From Dyadobacter sp. CY323 (lineage in GTDB: Bacteria > Bacteroidota > Bacteroidia > Cytophagales > Spirosomataceae): 64,000 nt of DNA. Shown here one piece after another: positions 41,708 to 51,011 of the stretch; position 1 is the stretch's first letter; each line of letters starts with the position of its first letter. The translations under genes and the position numbers were made by a program. The notes under the pieces were generated by a model. It searched no databases. It was given only the letters and a program-made list of their open reading frames with translations, and was not told the DNA's origin. Location: assembly GCF_021390245.1 (NCBI RefSeq), contig NZ_JAJUXH010000001.1, forward strand, positions 725,574-789,573, read 5' to 3'.

Positions 41708-44700
41708 ATGAAAAAACCGCTACAATACCAGAGGGTATTACTATGGACTATGCGAATAACAGCTACCCAACTCATGTTTGCTCTCTTTGCCATCGGGAGC
41801 AGTTATGCACGTGAAGGAAACGCACAATCTCTGCTCAGTCAAAAAATTTCCATTTCAGCTTATGGAAGTGAAGTAAAAAAGGTACTGAGCCAGGTCGAAA
41901 AGCAAATGGACGTGCGTTTCGTTTTCAGCTCGAAGCTGATAAAATCGACCAGAAAGATAAGTGTTTCGGCAAAGGAAAAGCCGCTTGTTGAAGTACTGGA
42001 CGAGATCCTGACCCCTCTCGGCCTTGAATATGAAGTTTCCGGTAAAATCATAATCCTGAGAAGGCAGGAAGGTTTGCCGGATGTTAACGCTCCTGCCGGT
42101 GAAGCGCCGAAGAAGAACATTTCGGGGAAGGTACTTGATGAGTCGGGCCAGGGGCTTCCTGGTGTGAGTGTGGTACTTAGAGGTACACAAGTCGGCACTA
42201 CGACCTCCGGGGAAGGCGATTTTCAACTGGATCTGCCCGATGCTTCTGCTGCTAATGCGGTACTCGTTTTTAGCTTCGTGGGCTATAAATCGCAGGAAGT
42301 CGTGCTGGGAAGTCAGACGGCGCTTGTGGTAAATATGGCTCTTGAAGACAAGTCTTTACAGGAAATTGTAGTGATCGGTTATGGTCAGGTTAAAAAAAGT
42401 GACCTCACCGGATCGGTTGCATCCATTAAAGCGGCAGACATTAATGCTTATCCGGCCACGAACCTTATTCAGTCTCTGGCTGGCCGGGCCGCTGGTGTGT
42501 ACGTTTCGCAAAACACAGGAGCGCCGGGGAGCCCCATTAGCGTTCGTGTCAGGGGAACAAACTCCATTCAGGGAAGTAATGAGCCTTTATATGTGGTTGA
42601 CGGGTTCCCATACTCAGGAAATCCAACGTTGCTGAACAATGCGGATATTGAATCCATTGAGGTTTTGAAAGATGCGTCGGCAACGGCCATTTATGGATCC
42701 AGAGGTGCCAATGGCGTGGTGTTGATCAGCACTAAAAAAGGCAAGTCCGGGCAGGTTAATGTGGACTATGACGGATATTTCGGTATCCAGACCATCCGTA
42801 AGAAAATCGAGCTGATGGACGCTACCGAGTACGCCAATTTCTACAACGAACAGGCTGCCAATGACGGTTTGCCCGCGCATTTTACGGCAGATCAGATCAA
42901 AGGTTTTGGAAAAGGAACAGATTGGCAGGACCTTGTTTTTCACAAAGCTCCTGTGCAAAATCACTCGTTGACCGTGAGCGGCGGAAATGATAAAACACGT
43001 TTTTCGGTAGCTGCGAGCAATTTCAACCAGGATGGTATCGTCATCGGAAGCAACTATGTGCGCAATGCACTGCGTCTTAATCTGAGCTCGGACATTGGCA
43101 AAAAATTCAAATTTGATCTGAGCGCAATCATGAGCCGCATTGACTCGGACCGGAAAAACTCAGAAAAAGGCAACCGTGGCGGCTCGCTGATGTCAGCGAT
43201 GTTGTCCGGGTATCCAACAATCGCACCAACTCTTGCGGACGGCAGCTACTCGCGTCTGGCTGAGGCATATTCCTGGGGGTCGAATGTGATCACAAACCCA
43301 TTGAACTACCTGTATCAGTTGTCGGACAAGATCCGTTCCAACAAAATCCTGACCAATGCAGCTGTAACCTATGAGCCGATAAAAGGTTTGCTGATTAAAA
43401 CCATGGCCGGTATTGAGAATACAGATGATAAAGAAGATGGTTATACAACGACCAAATTTGTGAATTCAAAAGGCTCGGCAAGCATTGGTACCGCACAGAC
43501 CAGTAACTTTTTGAGTGAAAATACGGTCAGTTACTTAAAGGATTTTGGTAAGCACAGTGTGTCGGCAGTGGCAGGTTTTACTTATCAGGATTATGTTCAG
43601 ACTACGTTCAGGACATCAGGCAGCGGTTTCATCAGCGATAATCAGGGAACGTACGATATCGGTGCCGCAGCTACGCAGGGAGTTCCTTCTTCCTCGTATC
43701 AGAAATGGTCTTTACTCTCCTATCTGGCACGGATCAACTATACCTTTAACAGCAAGATACTGGCAACGGTGAGTTTCAGGGCGGATGGCTCGTCGCGGTA
43801 TAGCGAAGGTCAGAAATGGGGCTATTTCCCATCGGCTGCGCTGGCGTGGAGATTGTCGGAAGAGGATTTCATTAAGAACATCTCATTTATTTCTGACCTG
43901 AAAATCAGGGCCGGATATGGGGAAACGGGTAATACTTCTATCAACCCATATTTTACTTTAAACCAGCTTGCATCCGGACAGGTTGTATTCGGTGATGCTT
44001 TAAACACCTACTACGCGCCTGGAACAAGACTTGCCGGCCCGTTGAAATGGGAGACGACGGCGCAGTCGGATATCGGGCTGGACTTTGGTATCTACAATAA
44101 CCGCTTCACGTTCACTGCCGATTATTACATTAAAAATACCCGGGACCTGCTGAACAACGTTTCGCTGCCATCTTCGCTCGGATATCTATTCACGATTCAA
44201 AATGTCGGTAAAATCCAGAACAAGGGTTTTGAGTTTGGTGTAAATGCTGCTGTTCTGGAAGGTGCATTTAAATGGAACGTTGGCGGTAATATATCGATCA
44301 ATAAAAACAAGGTTGTGAAACTGTATGGGGGCAACGACATTCTTGGTTCTGCCATCGGGGCTGCCGTGAGTGACAACGTGAACATCCTCAGAGAAGGATA
44401 TCCGCTGGGTTCTTTTTACGGATATGTAGAGAAAGGATATGACGAAAAAGGTTTGATCGCTTACGAAGATTTCAACAATAGCGGCAGCCGGGATGCGGGA
44501 GATAAAAGGATCATCGGAAACCCTAATCCTAAATTTACCTACGGCCTGAACTCGTCGATGTCTTATAAGAATTTCGATCTGACCGTATTTATTCAGGGAT
44601 CTGAGGGTAACGATATCTTCAACCTGAGCTCGCAGGGCCAGAACTATGACTTTGGCCAGGCCCTGAACATGACGCGTGATATTTATCTGAACCACTGGTC

Positions 44701-45028
44701 GCCTACCAACACCAATGCGAAGTATCCGGTCGTGAAAACTTCCTCTCAGGCGCAAATGTCGGATCGCTTTGTGGAAGACGGTTCCTACATGCGTTTCAAA
44801 AATATCCAGCTGAGCTACAATCTGCCGGTTTCGAGTTTGCATATCAAATGGATGAGAAATGCTCAGATCTATGTGAGTGGTCAAAACCTGATTACGTTCA
44901 CGAAATATTCATGGTACGATCCGGAGGTGAATTCTTATGGCAGCGGCAATTCGGTAGTGCAAGGTGTGGACCATTACGTTTATCCTGTCGCAAAAACCGT
45001 TACGGTTGGACTCAGGGTTGGATTGTGA
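41708..45028 (+). CDS. SusC/RagA-family transporter with STN signalling domain
   Basis: About 1,106 residues from ATG 41708 (the frame extends upstream to 41639, but MKKPLQYQ starts the signal region). After the signal ('LMFALFAIGSSYAREGNAQ') comes an STN domain ('KISISAYGSEVKKVLSQVEK' through 'YEVSGKIIILRR'). It is followed by a carboxypeptidase-like domain ('ISGKVLDESGQGLPGVSVVL'), the SusC signature 'LQEIVVIGYGQVKKSDLTGS', the plug and the barrel. The STN domain contacts FecR, so this transporter both imports its ligand and signals its presence. The barrel end is closely paralogous to the truncated SusC at 1-975. Confidence 0.96.
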   Translation: MKKPLQYQRVLLWTMRITATQLMFALFAIGSSYAREGNAQSLLSQKISISAYGSEVKKVLSQVEKQMDVRFVFSSKLIKSTRKISVSAKEKPLVEVLDEILTPLGLEYEVSGKIIILRRQEGLPDVNAPAGEAPKKNISGKVLDESGQGLPGVSVVLRGTQVGTTTSGEGDFQLDLPDASAANAVLVFSFVGYKSQEVVLGSQTALVVNMALEDKSLQEIVVIGYGQVKKSDLTGSVASIKAADINAYPATNLIQSLAGRAAGVYVSQNTGAPGSPISVRVRGTNSIQGSNEPLYVVDGFPYSGNPTLLNNADIESIEVLKDASATAIYGSRGANGVVLISTKKGKSGQVNVDYDGYFGIQTIRKKIELMDATEYANFYNEQAANDGLPAHFTADQIKGFGKGTDWQDLVFHKAPVQNHSLTVSGGNDKTRFSVAASNFNQDGIVIGSNYVRNALRLNLSSDIGKKFKFDLSAIMSRIDSDRKNSEKGNRGGSLMSAMLSGYPTIAPTLADGSYSRLAEAYSWGSNVITNPLNYLYQLSDKIRSNKILTNAAVTYEPIKGLLIKTMAGIENTDDKEDGYTTTKFVNSKGSASIGTAQTSNFLSENTVSYLKDFGKHSVSAVAGFTYQDYVQTTFRTSGSGFISDNQGTYDIGAAATQGVPSSSYQKWSLLSYLARINYTFNSKILATVSFRADGSSRYSEGQKWGYFPSAALAWRLSEEDFIKNISFISDLKIRAGYGETGNTSINPYFTLNQLASGQVVFGDALNTYYAPGTRLAGPLKWETTAQSDIGLDFGIYNNRFTFTADYYIKNTRDLLNNVSLPSSLGYLFTIQNVGKIQNKGFEFGVNAAVLEGAFKWNVGGNISINKNKVVKLYGGNDILGSAIGAAVSDNVNILREGYPLGSFYGYVEKGYDEKGLIAYEDFNNSGSRDAGDKRIIGNPNPKFTYGLNSSMSYKNFDLTVFIQGSEGNDIFNLSSQGQNYDFGQALNMTRDIYLNHWSPTNTNAKYPVVKTSSQAQMSDRFVEDGSYMRFKNIQLSYNLPVSSLHIKWMRNAQIYVSGQNLITFTKYSWYDPEVNSYGSGNSVVQGVDHYVYPVAKTVTVGLRVGL

Positions 45029-45063
45029 AGTTAGTAATCACATTGATTAAAGACATTTAAATT

Positions 45064-46503
45064 ATGAATAAGATATTCTCAGGATTGTTTTTGGCAATCG
45101 CATTAATGGGGTGCTCGGATTTGCTTGAAGAAGAACCGAAATCGCTGGCCTCCGAAAATTTCTACAACACCGCCGCAGAAGCCAAGGCTGCCGTAAACGC
45201 TATTTATGGCCCGATGAGAAGTGATAATGGACTTGCCACAAATTACCCGGCTCAGTTGGAAGGATTGGCTGATTACGGTAACTCGCGTGGTACGCAGACA
45301 CCGGTTAGTCTTTATCAGGGACTCGATAATACCAATATCAACCGCGTCGGTGTGATCTGGGACAACTTCTATCAGTCGATCCGGAATGCGAACCTGGTAA
45401 TCGCGAACGTACCGAAAGGTACCAGCACCAGCCCCGCAGAAAAGACGGCGTTTGTAGCGGAAGCCAAATATTTACGGTCGCTGCTCTACTTTGCAATGGT
45501 ACGCAACTGGGCTGCCCTCCCGATTAGAACGGAGGAGAATATGACCGTCGCCGATGTGCCCCGATCAAGTGTTGAGGACGTATATAAGCTCATTTTGAGC
45601 GACGCACTTGAAGCCGAAAGCGGACTTCCCGATGCGCCTGCTGAAATCGGCCGGCCAACCAAGTGGGCTGCGAAGACTTTGCTTTCAGAGATTTATATGT
45701 ATCAGGCAAACTGGGCGTCGTCCAGGACAAAAGCCAAAGAAGTTATTGATGCGAATAAGTACTCGTTGGTGGAGGTAAGTACATCGGAAGACTTTCAGAA
45801 GATTTACGGACCGGAAGTGGTCAACACCACGGAGGAGATTTTTTACTTCAAATATTCACGTCAGCAGGGTTTTGGACTGGTAAGTTATGCGCACCGTAAA
45901 ATCGGTCCATACAACTATTACGGACCAGGCGGTGTGTATGCGCAGTACACCGATTCCACCAGCAATTCTGTCATTAAAAAATGGGATAATAAAGACCTGC
46001 GCAAAGCACATATCCTGTACAATGTGGATATTGGTCTGGGTGCCAGCTCATGCTTGTTCCGGAAATACCGCGATCCGGCCGCAACCGCCGGTGCGGGGAA
46101 CGACTACCCCTGGTATCGCTATGCGGACCTTTTGTTATTCCATGCCGAAGCGGATGCGCGTGCCGCCAACGCACCTACTGCGGATGCCCTTGAAAGCCTC
46201 AATAAAGTACACCGCCGCGGATACGGACTTCCTTCCAAAACGCCTTCTGCGATTGACTTTAAACTGACTGATTTTCCTAACCTTACCGCCTTTATCGACA
46301 AGGTGGTTGAGGAACGAGGATATGAAACCATGTATGAAGGAAAGCGCTGGAACGATCTGAAAAGACTTGGCATTGCGAAACAACGGATTCTTGAAGTGAA
46401 AAAGATTGTCATCGCTGAAAAACACATGCTTTGGCCAATTCCTAACTCCGAGCTTTTGTACAACAAAGCGATAAAACCAACGGATCAAAATCCTGGCTAT
46501 TAA
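45064..46503 (+). CDS. SusD/RagB-family nutrient-binding lipoprotein
   Basis: The 479-residue protein has a lipoprotein signal with Cys17 ('AIALMGC') and then 'SDLLEEEPKSLASENFYNTA', the standard RagB start. 'FVAEAKYLRSLLYFAMVRNW', 'WYRYADLLLFHAEADARAAN', 'RGYETMYEGKRWNDLKRLG' and the final 'DQNPGY' confirm the family. It lies 35 bases after its SusC and is paralogous to the SusD at 1021-2502 (shared 'RSAYG'-type and 'QGLDN.N' segments). It binds the substrate of the transporter at the surface. Confidence 0.95.
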   Translation: MNKIFSGLFLAIALMGCSDLLEEEPKSLASENFYNTAAEAKAAVNAIYGPMRSDNGLATNYPAQLEGLADYGNSRGTQTPVSLYQGLDNTNINRVGVIWDNFYQSIRNANLVIANVPKGTSTSPAEKTAFVAEAKYLRSLLYFAMVRNWAALPIRTEENMTVADVPRSSVEDVYKLILSDALEAESGLPDAPAEIGRPTKWAAKTLLSEIYMYQANWASSRTKAKEVIDANKYSLVEVSTSEDFQKIYGPEVVNTTEEIFYFKYSRQQGFGLVSYAHRKIGPYNYYGPGGVYAQYTDSTSNSVIKKWDNKDLRKAHILYNVDIGLGASSCLFRKYRDPAATAGAGNDYPWYRYADLLLFHAEADARAANAPTADALESLNKVHRRGYGLPSKTPSAIDFKLTDFPNLTAFIDKVVEERGYETMYEGKRWNDLKRLGIAKQRILEVKKIVIAEKHMLWPIPNSELLYNKAIKPTDQNPGY

Positions 46504-46517
46504 CAGGGAATCATCCG

Positions 46518-46578
46518 GGGATCTCTGAAAACTTCAATATCAACCTTGTCAAACCGGTATTGAAGTCCCGGGGATCCC
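46518..46578 (+). promoter_or_regulatory. Hairpin between SusD and flavoprotein genes
   Basis: Inner arms acttcaata (46531-46539) and tattgaagt (46558-46566) are exact complements. Outer arms gggatc (46518-46523) and gatccc (46573-46578) also pair. Only a T5 stretch further downstream (around 46590) follows. It may be a partial terminator or RNA processing site that lowers expression of the enzymes relative to SusC/D. Confidence 0.5.
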
Positions 46579-46612
46579 TTAAAACTGAATTTTTGATCAA
46601 ACTAATAGATTT

Positions 46613-48637
46613 ATGATGAAAATGACATTGACACACGTAGCCTGTTTCATTGCATTCCTTTTGTCGGGGTTTCAGTTTAAGTCTGAAACCGTTGGTAAAG
46701 CCCCGAACAAAGTAGATATCTGCATTTATGGAGGAACGGCCGCTGGTGTGATCGCTGCCTATACGGCAAAAAAAATGGGCAAGTCGGTGATGCTGATCGA
46801 ACCTGGAATGCACCTGGGAGGGATGACTTCGGGAGGTCTTGGACAAACGGATATTGGTAATAAATATGCGATTTCAGGATTGTCGCTGGATTTTTACCGG
46901 CGTCTCGGAAAGCACTACGGCAGGTTCGAACAATGGATTTTTGAACCCCATGTTGCCAAGAAATATCTGCAGCAGTATCTCGACGAGGCGGGTATCAAGG
47001 TCAATTACAATTACAGGATCGTTTCAGCCAGTAAAAGCGGATCAACTATCCAGTCCATCGCGCTCGAAAATAGCATTAAACCCGAGGCGTCGACCAACAT
47101 CACGATCGAGGCGGCGATGTTTATTGACTGTTCGTACGAAGGAGATCTGATGGCCCGTGCCGGCGTATCCTACGCTGTGGGCAGAGAAGCGAATGCCGAA
47201 TACAATGAAACCATTAATGGCGTGCAGCTGATGAATGGACATCAGTTCCCGAATGGGATTGATCCGTATAAAACACGAGGCAAACCGGAAAGCGGACTTT
47301 TGTGGGGAATTTCGGACGAAAAACTTGCGCCAACCGGAACCGGCGATAAAAAGGCCCAGGCTTACAATTACCGGATCTGTCTGACATCGGACCCAGCCAA
47401 TCAGATCCCCATTACACTTCCCGAGGGCTACGACGCGACACGCTACGAGCTGCTTTTGCGATTGATGGCCAAACAGCCGGAAAGAAAAACGCTGAACGAT
47501 TATTTTATCTGGAGCAGGATGCCGAACAGCAAAACGGACATCAACAACCGCAATGGATTTTCAACCGACATGATCGGCATGAATTATGACTATCCGGATG
47601 GTGATTATGCAACCCGTGCCAAAGTCATTAAAGATCATGAAGTGTATACAAAAGGTCTTTTATATTTCGTCGGACATGATCCGCGGGTGCCCCAGGAACT
47701 GAGAAATGAGATGCTGAAATGGGGATATCCAAAAGATGAGTATACCGACACCGGCAACTGGTCACCGCAGCTGTACATCCGTGAAGCCCGCCGCATGGTA
47801 GGTAATTACGTGATGACCCAGGCCAACTGCGAGGGTAAAGTAGTCGTAGAAGACGGTGTGGGCATGGCGGCATATACCATGGATTCGCACAACATTCAGC
47901 GCATTGTAGTGAATGGGGTGGTGAAGAATGAAGGCAATGTCGAAGTAGGCGGTTTTGGTCCATATCCCATTTCTTACAATGCCATTATACCAAAGGAAAA
48001 AGAGTGCGGAAACCTGCTGGTTCCGGTATGTCTTTCTGCAACGCACATTGCGTATGGGTCGATCCGTATGGAGCCGGTTTTCATGGTACTTGCTCAATCC
48101 GCAGCCACTGCGGCGGCAATGGCCATTGATGCGAAAGTCAATGTTCAGAAACTGAATGTATCCAAACTCCGGGAGCTGCTGAATACAAAACCGCTGGTAG
48201 ACGGATCGATCCAGCATGTGCTCGCCGACAATGAGGATAAGGAAAAGGTAAGCATTTCGGGAAACTGGAAAACGGTGAAACGTGGCGGGTACGGACCTTC
48301 ATTGCTTTCTTCGGAAGCGGCCGGCTCGGGAGTACAGTCCGTGCGGTTCAGTCCGGTTATTTCCCAAAGTGGTAAATATGGAGCATATATTTACTTTCCC
48401 AAGTTGCCGGGACTATCGTCCAAAATCTCTCTGGTCGTTTCTGACGGTAAAGTAAAGAAGGATGTTCTTTTGAAGACTGCGGATATCGAGGTCGTGGGAC
48501 AAACTTCGGGCGAATGGGTTTTTCTGGGTACGTATGATATTCAAAAAGGGCAGAAACCTTTTGTGGAGATTTCCAACAAAGAGGCCGACGGGCTTGTTTT
48601 CGCGGATGCAGTTTTAATGGTCCCCGGTTCTAAATGA
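46613..48637 (+). CDS. Secreted FAD-dependent oxidoreductase with golvesin-like C-terminal domain
   Basis: The 674-residue protein has a signal peptide (hydrophobic 'HVACFIAFLLSGF') and an FAD_oxidored (PF12831-type) domain: 'VDICIYGGTAAGVIAAYTAK' with the glycine motif at 40-45, 'EPGMHLGGMTSGGLGQTD', 'FIDCSYEGDLMARAGVSYAV' and 'SATHIAYGSIRMEPVFMVLA'. The last 130 residues ('ISGNWKTVKRGGYGPSLL', 'GKYGAYIYFPKLPG') resemble the golvesin C-terminal beta-sandwich seen in proteins labelled xanthan lyase. The gene follows SusD by 109 bases, and its stop overlaps the first possible start of the next flavoprotein. Oxidation of a surface or periplasmic sugar substrate is inferred from context. Confidence 0.9.
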   Translation: MMKMTLTHVACFIAFLLSGFQFKSETVGKAPNKVDICIYGGTAAGVIAAYTAKKMGKSVMLIEPGMHLGGMTSGGLGQTDIGNKYAISGLSLDFYRRLGKHYGRFEQWIFEPHVAKKYLQQYLDEAGIKVNYNYRIVSASKSGSTIQSIALENSIKPEASTNITIEAAMFIDCSYEGDLMARAGVSYAVGREANAEYNETINGVQLMNGHQFPNGIDPYKTRGKPESGLLWGISDEKLAPTGTGDKKAQAYNYRICLTSDPANQIPITLPEGYDATRYELLLRLMAKQPERKTLNDYFIWSRMPNSKTDINNRNGFSTDMIGMNYDYPDGDYATRAKVIKDHEVYTKGLLYFVGHDPRVPQELRNEMLKWGYPKDEYTDTGNWSPQLYIREARRMVGNYVMTQANCEGKVVVEDGVGMAAYTMDSHNIQRIVVNGVVKNEGNVEVGGFGPYPISYNAIIPKEKECGNLLVPVCLSATHIAYGSIRMEPVFMVLAQSAATAAAMAIDAKVNVQKLNVSKLRELLNTKPLVDGSIQHVLADNEDKEKVSISGNWKTVKRGGYGPSLLSSEAAGSGVQSVRFSPVISQSGKYGAYIYFPKLPGLSSKISLVVSDGKVKKDVLLKTADIEVVGQTSGEWVFLGTYDIQKGQKPFVEISNKEADGLVFADAVLMVPGSK

Positions 48638-48660
48638 TTTTCACTAAACCTTTCATTGCA

Positions 48661-50319
48661 ATGAAGCTTAATTTTGTGTGTTTAATTCTATTGTCTTTTT
48701 TTAGTTTGGTATCCTGCGACTCAAACGGGCAGAAAAAAGATCCCTACCAGGCCGACGTCATCGTCTATGGTGGAACTTGTGCGGCCATTACCGCGGCTGT
48801 GCAGGTTGTAAAGGAAGGAAAAACAGTACTCATCGTTTCTCCCGATAAACACCTGGGTGGCCTTTCTTCCGGCGGTCTGGGTTTTACTGATACCGGAAAT
48901 AAGTCGGTGATCGGTGGACTTGCCCGCGAGTTTTACCACCGTGTTTATATGTATTATGATAAACCTGAGACGTGGCAGTGGCAGAAGAAAACGGAGTATG
49001 GAAATAAGGGCCAGGGAACACCTGCGATGGATGGGGCCGACCGTACTATGTGGATTTTCGAGCCAAGAATCGCAGAACGCGTTTTTGAAGATTTTGTGAA
49101 AGAAAACAACCTTAAAGTATACCGCGACGAGTGGCTCGACCGTGAAAAAGGTGTTGAAAAAAAGGATGGTCAGATTGTTTCTATCAAGACATTGAGCGGC
49201 AAAACCTTTAAAGGTAAAATGTTCATCGACGCGACTTATGAGGGCGATCTGATGGCTTCGGCGGGAGTGAAATACCACGTGGGCCGGGAAGCAAACAGCG
49301 TGTATAACGAGCAATGGAATGGGATTCAGGCGGGCGTATTTCAGCATAAGCATTATTTTCAGAAAGACGTTAGCCCGTATAAAATCGAGGGTGACCCGAA
49401 AAGTGGTTTGCTTCCATACGTAACCGATGAAAAAATTGGTAAAAACGGAGAAGGCGATGACAAAATCCAGGCTTATTGCTTCCGGATGTGTTTATCCTCC
49501 AACCCTGAGAACCGTATCGCTTTCCCTAAACCCGCAGGCTATGATCGTTCGAAGTACGAGCTGCTGGCAAGAGTTTATAAAGCTGGCTGGACTGAAACAT
49601 TCCAGAAGTACGATCCAATTCCTAACAAAAAGACCGATACCAACAATCACGGCCCATTCAGCACGGATTTTATCGGACAGAATTATGATTATCCGGAAGC
49701 TACTTACGAACGAAGAAAAGAGATCATCAAAGAACACGAACTGTATCAGAAAGGTCTGATGTACTATCTGAGCAATGACGAAGCGGTACCAGCTGACGTA
49801 CGTGCTGAAATGAACAAATGGGGACTTCCGAAAGATGAATTTAAAGACAATGGCGGCTGGCCTCATCAGCTTTATATTCGCGAAGCACGCCGGATGATCG
49901 GTCAGGAAGTGATGACAGAAAATGAGACAATGGGTAAAAAGCCGGTTTCGCAGTCGGTAGGAATGGGTTCTTACTCGCTGGATGCCCACAATGCGCAGCG
50001 TTATGTAAAAGAGGATGGGTTTGTACAGAATGAAGGTGACATCGGAGTTCACCCCAAAACGCCTTACAGCATTTCATACAACTCGATTATTCCAAAAAAG
50101 GAGGATTGCAAAAACCTGCTGGTTCCCGTGTGTTTGTCTAGTTCCCACATCGCCTTCGGATCGATCAGAATGGAGCCTGTATTTATGATCCTGGGCCAAA
50201 GTGCAGCAAGCGCAGCCGTGCAGGCGATCAACAGCAAAGTATCTGTGCAGGAAGTAAATTACACTAAATTACGTGAGCAATTGCTGAAAGACAAGCAGAA
50301 GCTTGAGTTCAACCAGTAG
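48661..50319 (+). CDS. FAD-dependent oxidoreductase lipoprotein
   Basis: About 552 residues. From ATG 48661 the protein starts with a lipoprotein signal, 'CLILLSFFSLVSC'. ATG 48634 in the same frame overlaps the previous stop (ATGA) and would add nine residues; the shorter form has the cleaner signal. The flavoprotein core shows 'ADVIVYGGTCAAITAAVQVV', 'LGGLSSGGLGFTDTGN', 'FIDATYEGDLMASAGVKYHV' and 'SSSHIAFGSIRMEPVFMILG'. It is a paralogue of the preceding gene without the golvesin-like tail. Two flavoproteins in tandem suggest two oxidation steps or two substrates, or a heterodimer; this cannot be decided here. Confidence 0.9.
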   Translation: MKLNFVCLILLSFFSLVSCDSNGQKKDPYQADVIVYGGTCAAITAAVQVVKEGKTVLIVSPDKHLGGLSSGGLGFTDTGNKSVIGGLAREFYHRVYMYYDKPETWQWQKKTEYGNKGQGTPAMDGADRTMWIFEPRIAERVFEDFVKENNLKVYRDEWLDREKGVEKKDGQIVSIKTLSGKTFKGKMFIDATYEGDLMASAGVKYHVGREANSVYNEQWNGIQAGVFQHKHYFQKDVSPYKIEGDPKSGLLPYVTDEKIGKNGEGDDKIQAYCFRMCLSSNPENRIAFPKPAGYDRSKYELLARVYKAGWTETFQKYDPIPNKKTDTNNHGPFSTDFIGQNYDYPEATYERRKEIIKEHELYQKGLMYYLSNDEAVPADVRAEMNKWGLPKDEFKDNGGWPHQLYIREARRMIGQEVMTENETMGKKPVSQSVGMGSYSLDAHNAQRYVKEDGFVQNEGDIGVHPKTPYSISYNSIIPKKEDCKNLLVPVCLSSSHIAFGSIRMEPVFMILGQSAASAAVQAINSKVSVQEVNYTKLREQLLKDKQKLEFNQ

Positions 50320-50424
50320 CAGGAAAAGTTGGAATTAAAAGCGGGTGCGGTCATTTTGACTGTACCCTCTTTTGCTTTGTGTGGGCCTGGCAGGTCCTTT
50401 AAACCGTGTGCTCACGATCAGGTA

Positions 50425-50459
50425 TAAAAAATCCCCTGCCCGGATTAACGGGAGGGGAT
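50425..50459 (-). terminator. Rho-independent terminator of the minus-strand SusC/D operon
   Basis: On the minus strand atcccctcccg (from 50459) pairs with cgggcaggggat (to 50431) with one bulge, and is followed by a run of about six T (50430-50425). It lies 20 bases after the stop of the small lipoprotein gene at 50479, in the gap to the convergent flavoprotein gene. Confidence 0.8.
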
Positions 50460-50478
50460 CAGCGAGGGATTTACGCGA

Positions 50479-50991
50479 TTATTTTACCTGGAGTTTGCCA
50501 ACTTCCACAACCGCTGGTTTGAACTCATTGGTGTTATAACCGTGGTTTGTTACAACTACAACCAGATCAAACTCTCCTGCTTTGGAATAGGTATACGTGC
50601 AGTACCAGCCTTCACTGGAAAGCGTCGTTTTCAATCCTTTCGCACCTACCAGCCCGTAATCCGAGTATAGATCGCTGTTCGTAAGTACCGGATGGTTGAA
50701 CATATCAACAGAATCGGCAAACGTAACTCCGTCCGTGCTTACCTTTTTCTTCATAATCACTCTGGCACCGCCCGGCCAAACGGAACACATATCCGCATCA
50801 GTGTCTACTACGATCTTTACTGCCTTTCCTCTAACAGGCTGAGTGATAAGAGAATCCTTTCCCTGCGAATTGGCCATATAAAATTTAACACCGTTAATGC
50901 CTGGTGTTGCCACGATATCTTCTTTCAGACAAGACATGAACGATGCACCTGCGAACAATGCTAATGCAATTTGATATAAGGTCTTTTTCAT
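50479..50991 (-). CDS. Small lipoprotein of a SusC/D operon, unknown function
   Basis: The 170-residue protein has a lipoprotein signal with Cys21 ('LALFAGASFMSC') from ATG 50991; the frame extends to 51006. The mature part looks like an all-beta, Ig- or PKD-like fold ('KAVKIVVDTDADMCSVWPGG', 'GWYCTYTYSKAGEFDLVVVV'), with two cysteines at about 83 and 140 that could form a disulfide. It is the last gene of the SusC/D operon, 20 bases after SusD, a position often taken by surface glycan-binding proteins. The family was not recognised, so a binding role is inference. Confidence 0.75.
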   Translation of the reverse strand: MKKTLYQIALALFAGASFMSCLKEDIVATPGINGVKFYMANSQGKDSLITQPVRGKAVKIVVDTDADMCSVWPGGARVIMKKKVSTDGVTFADSVDMFNHPVLTNSDLYSDYGLVGAKGLKTTLSSEGWYCTYTYSKAGEFDLVVVVTNHGYNTNEFKPAVVEVGKLQVK

Positions 50992-51011
50992 TTCTAAAAT
51001 GTTCATTAAAA

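Noticed and set aside
46613..48637. Annotation as xanthan lyase
   Set aside because: The label in databases comes from the golvesin-like tail. The main domain is a FAD oxidoreductase with a full dinucleotide-binding motif and no lyase catalytic domain.
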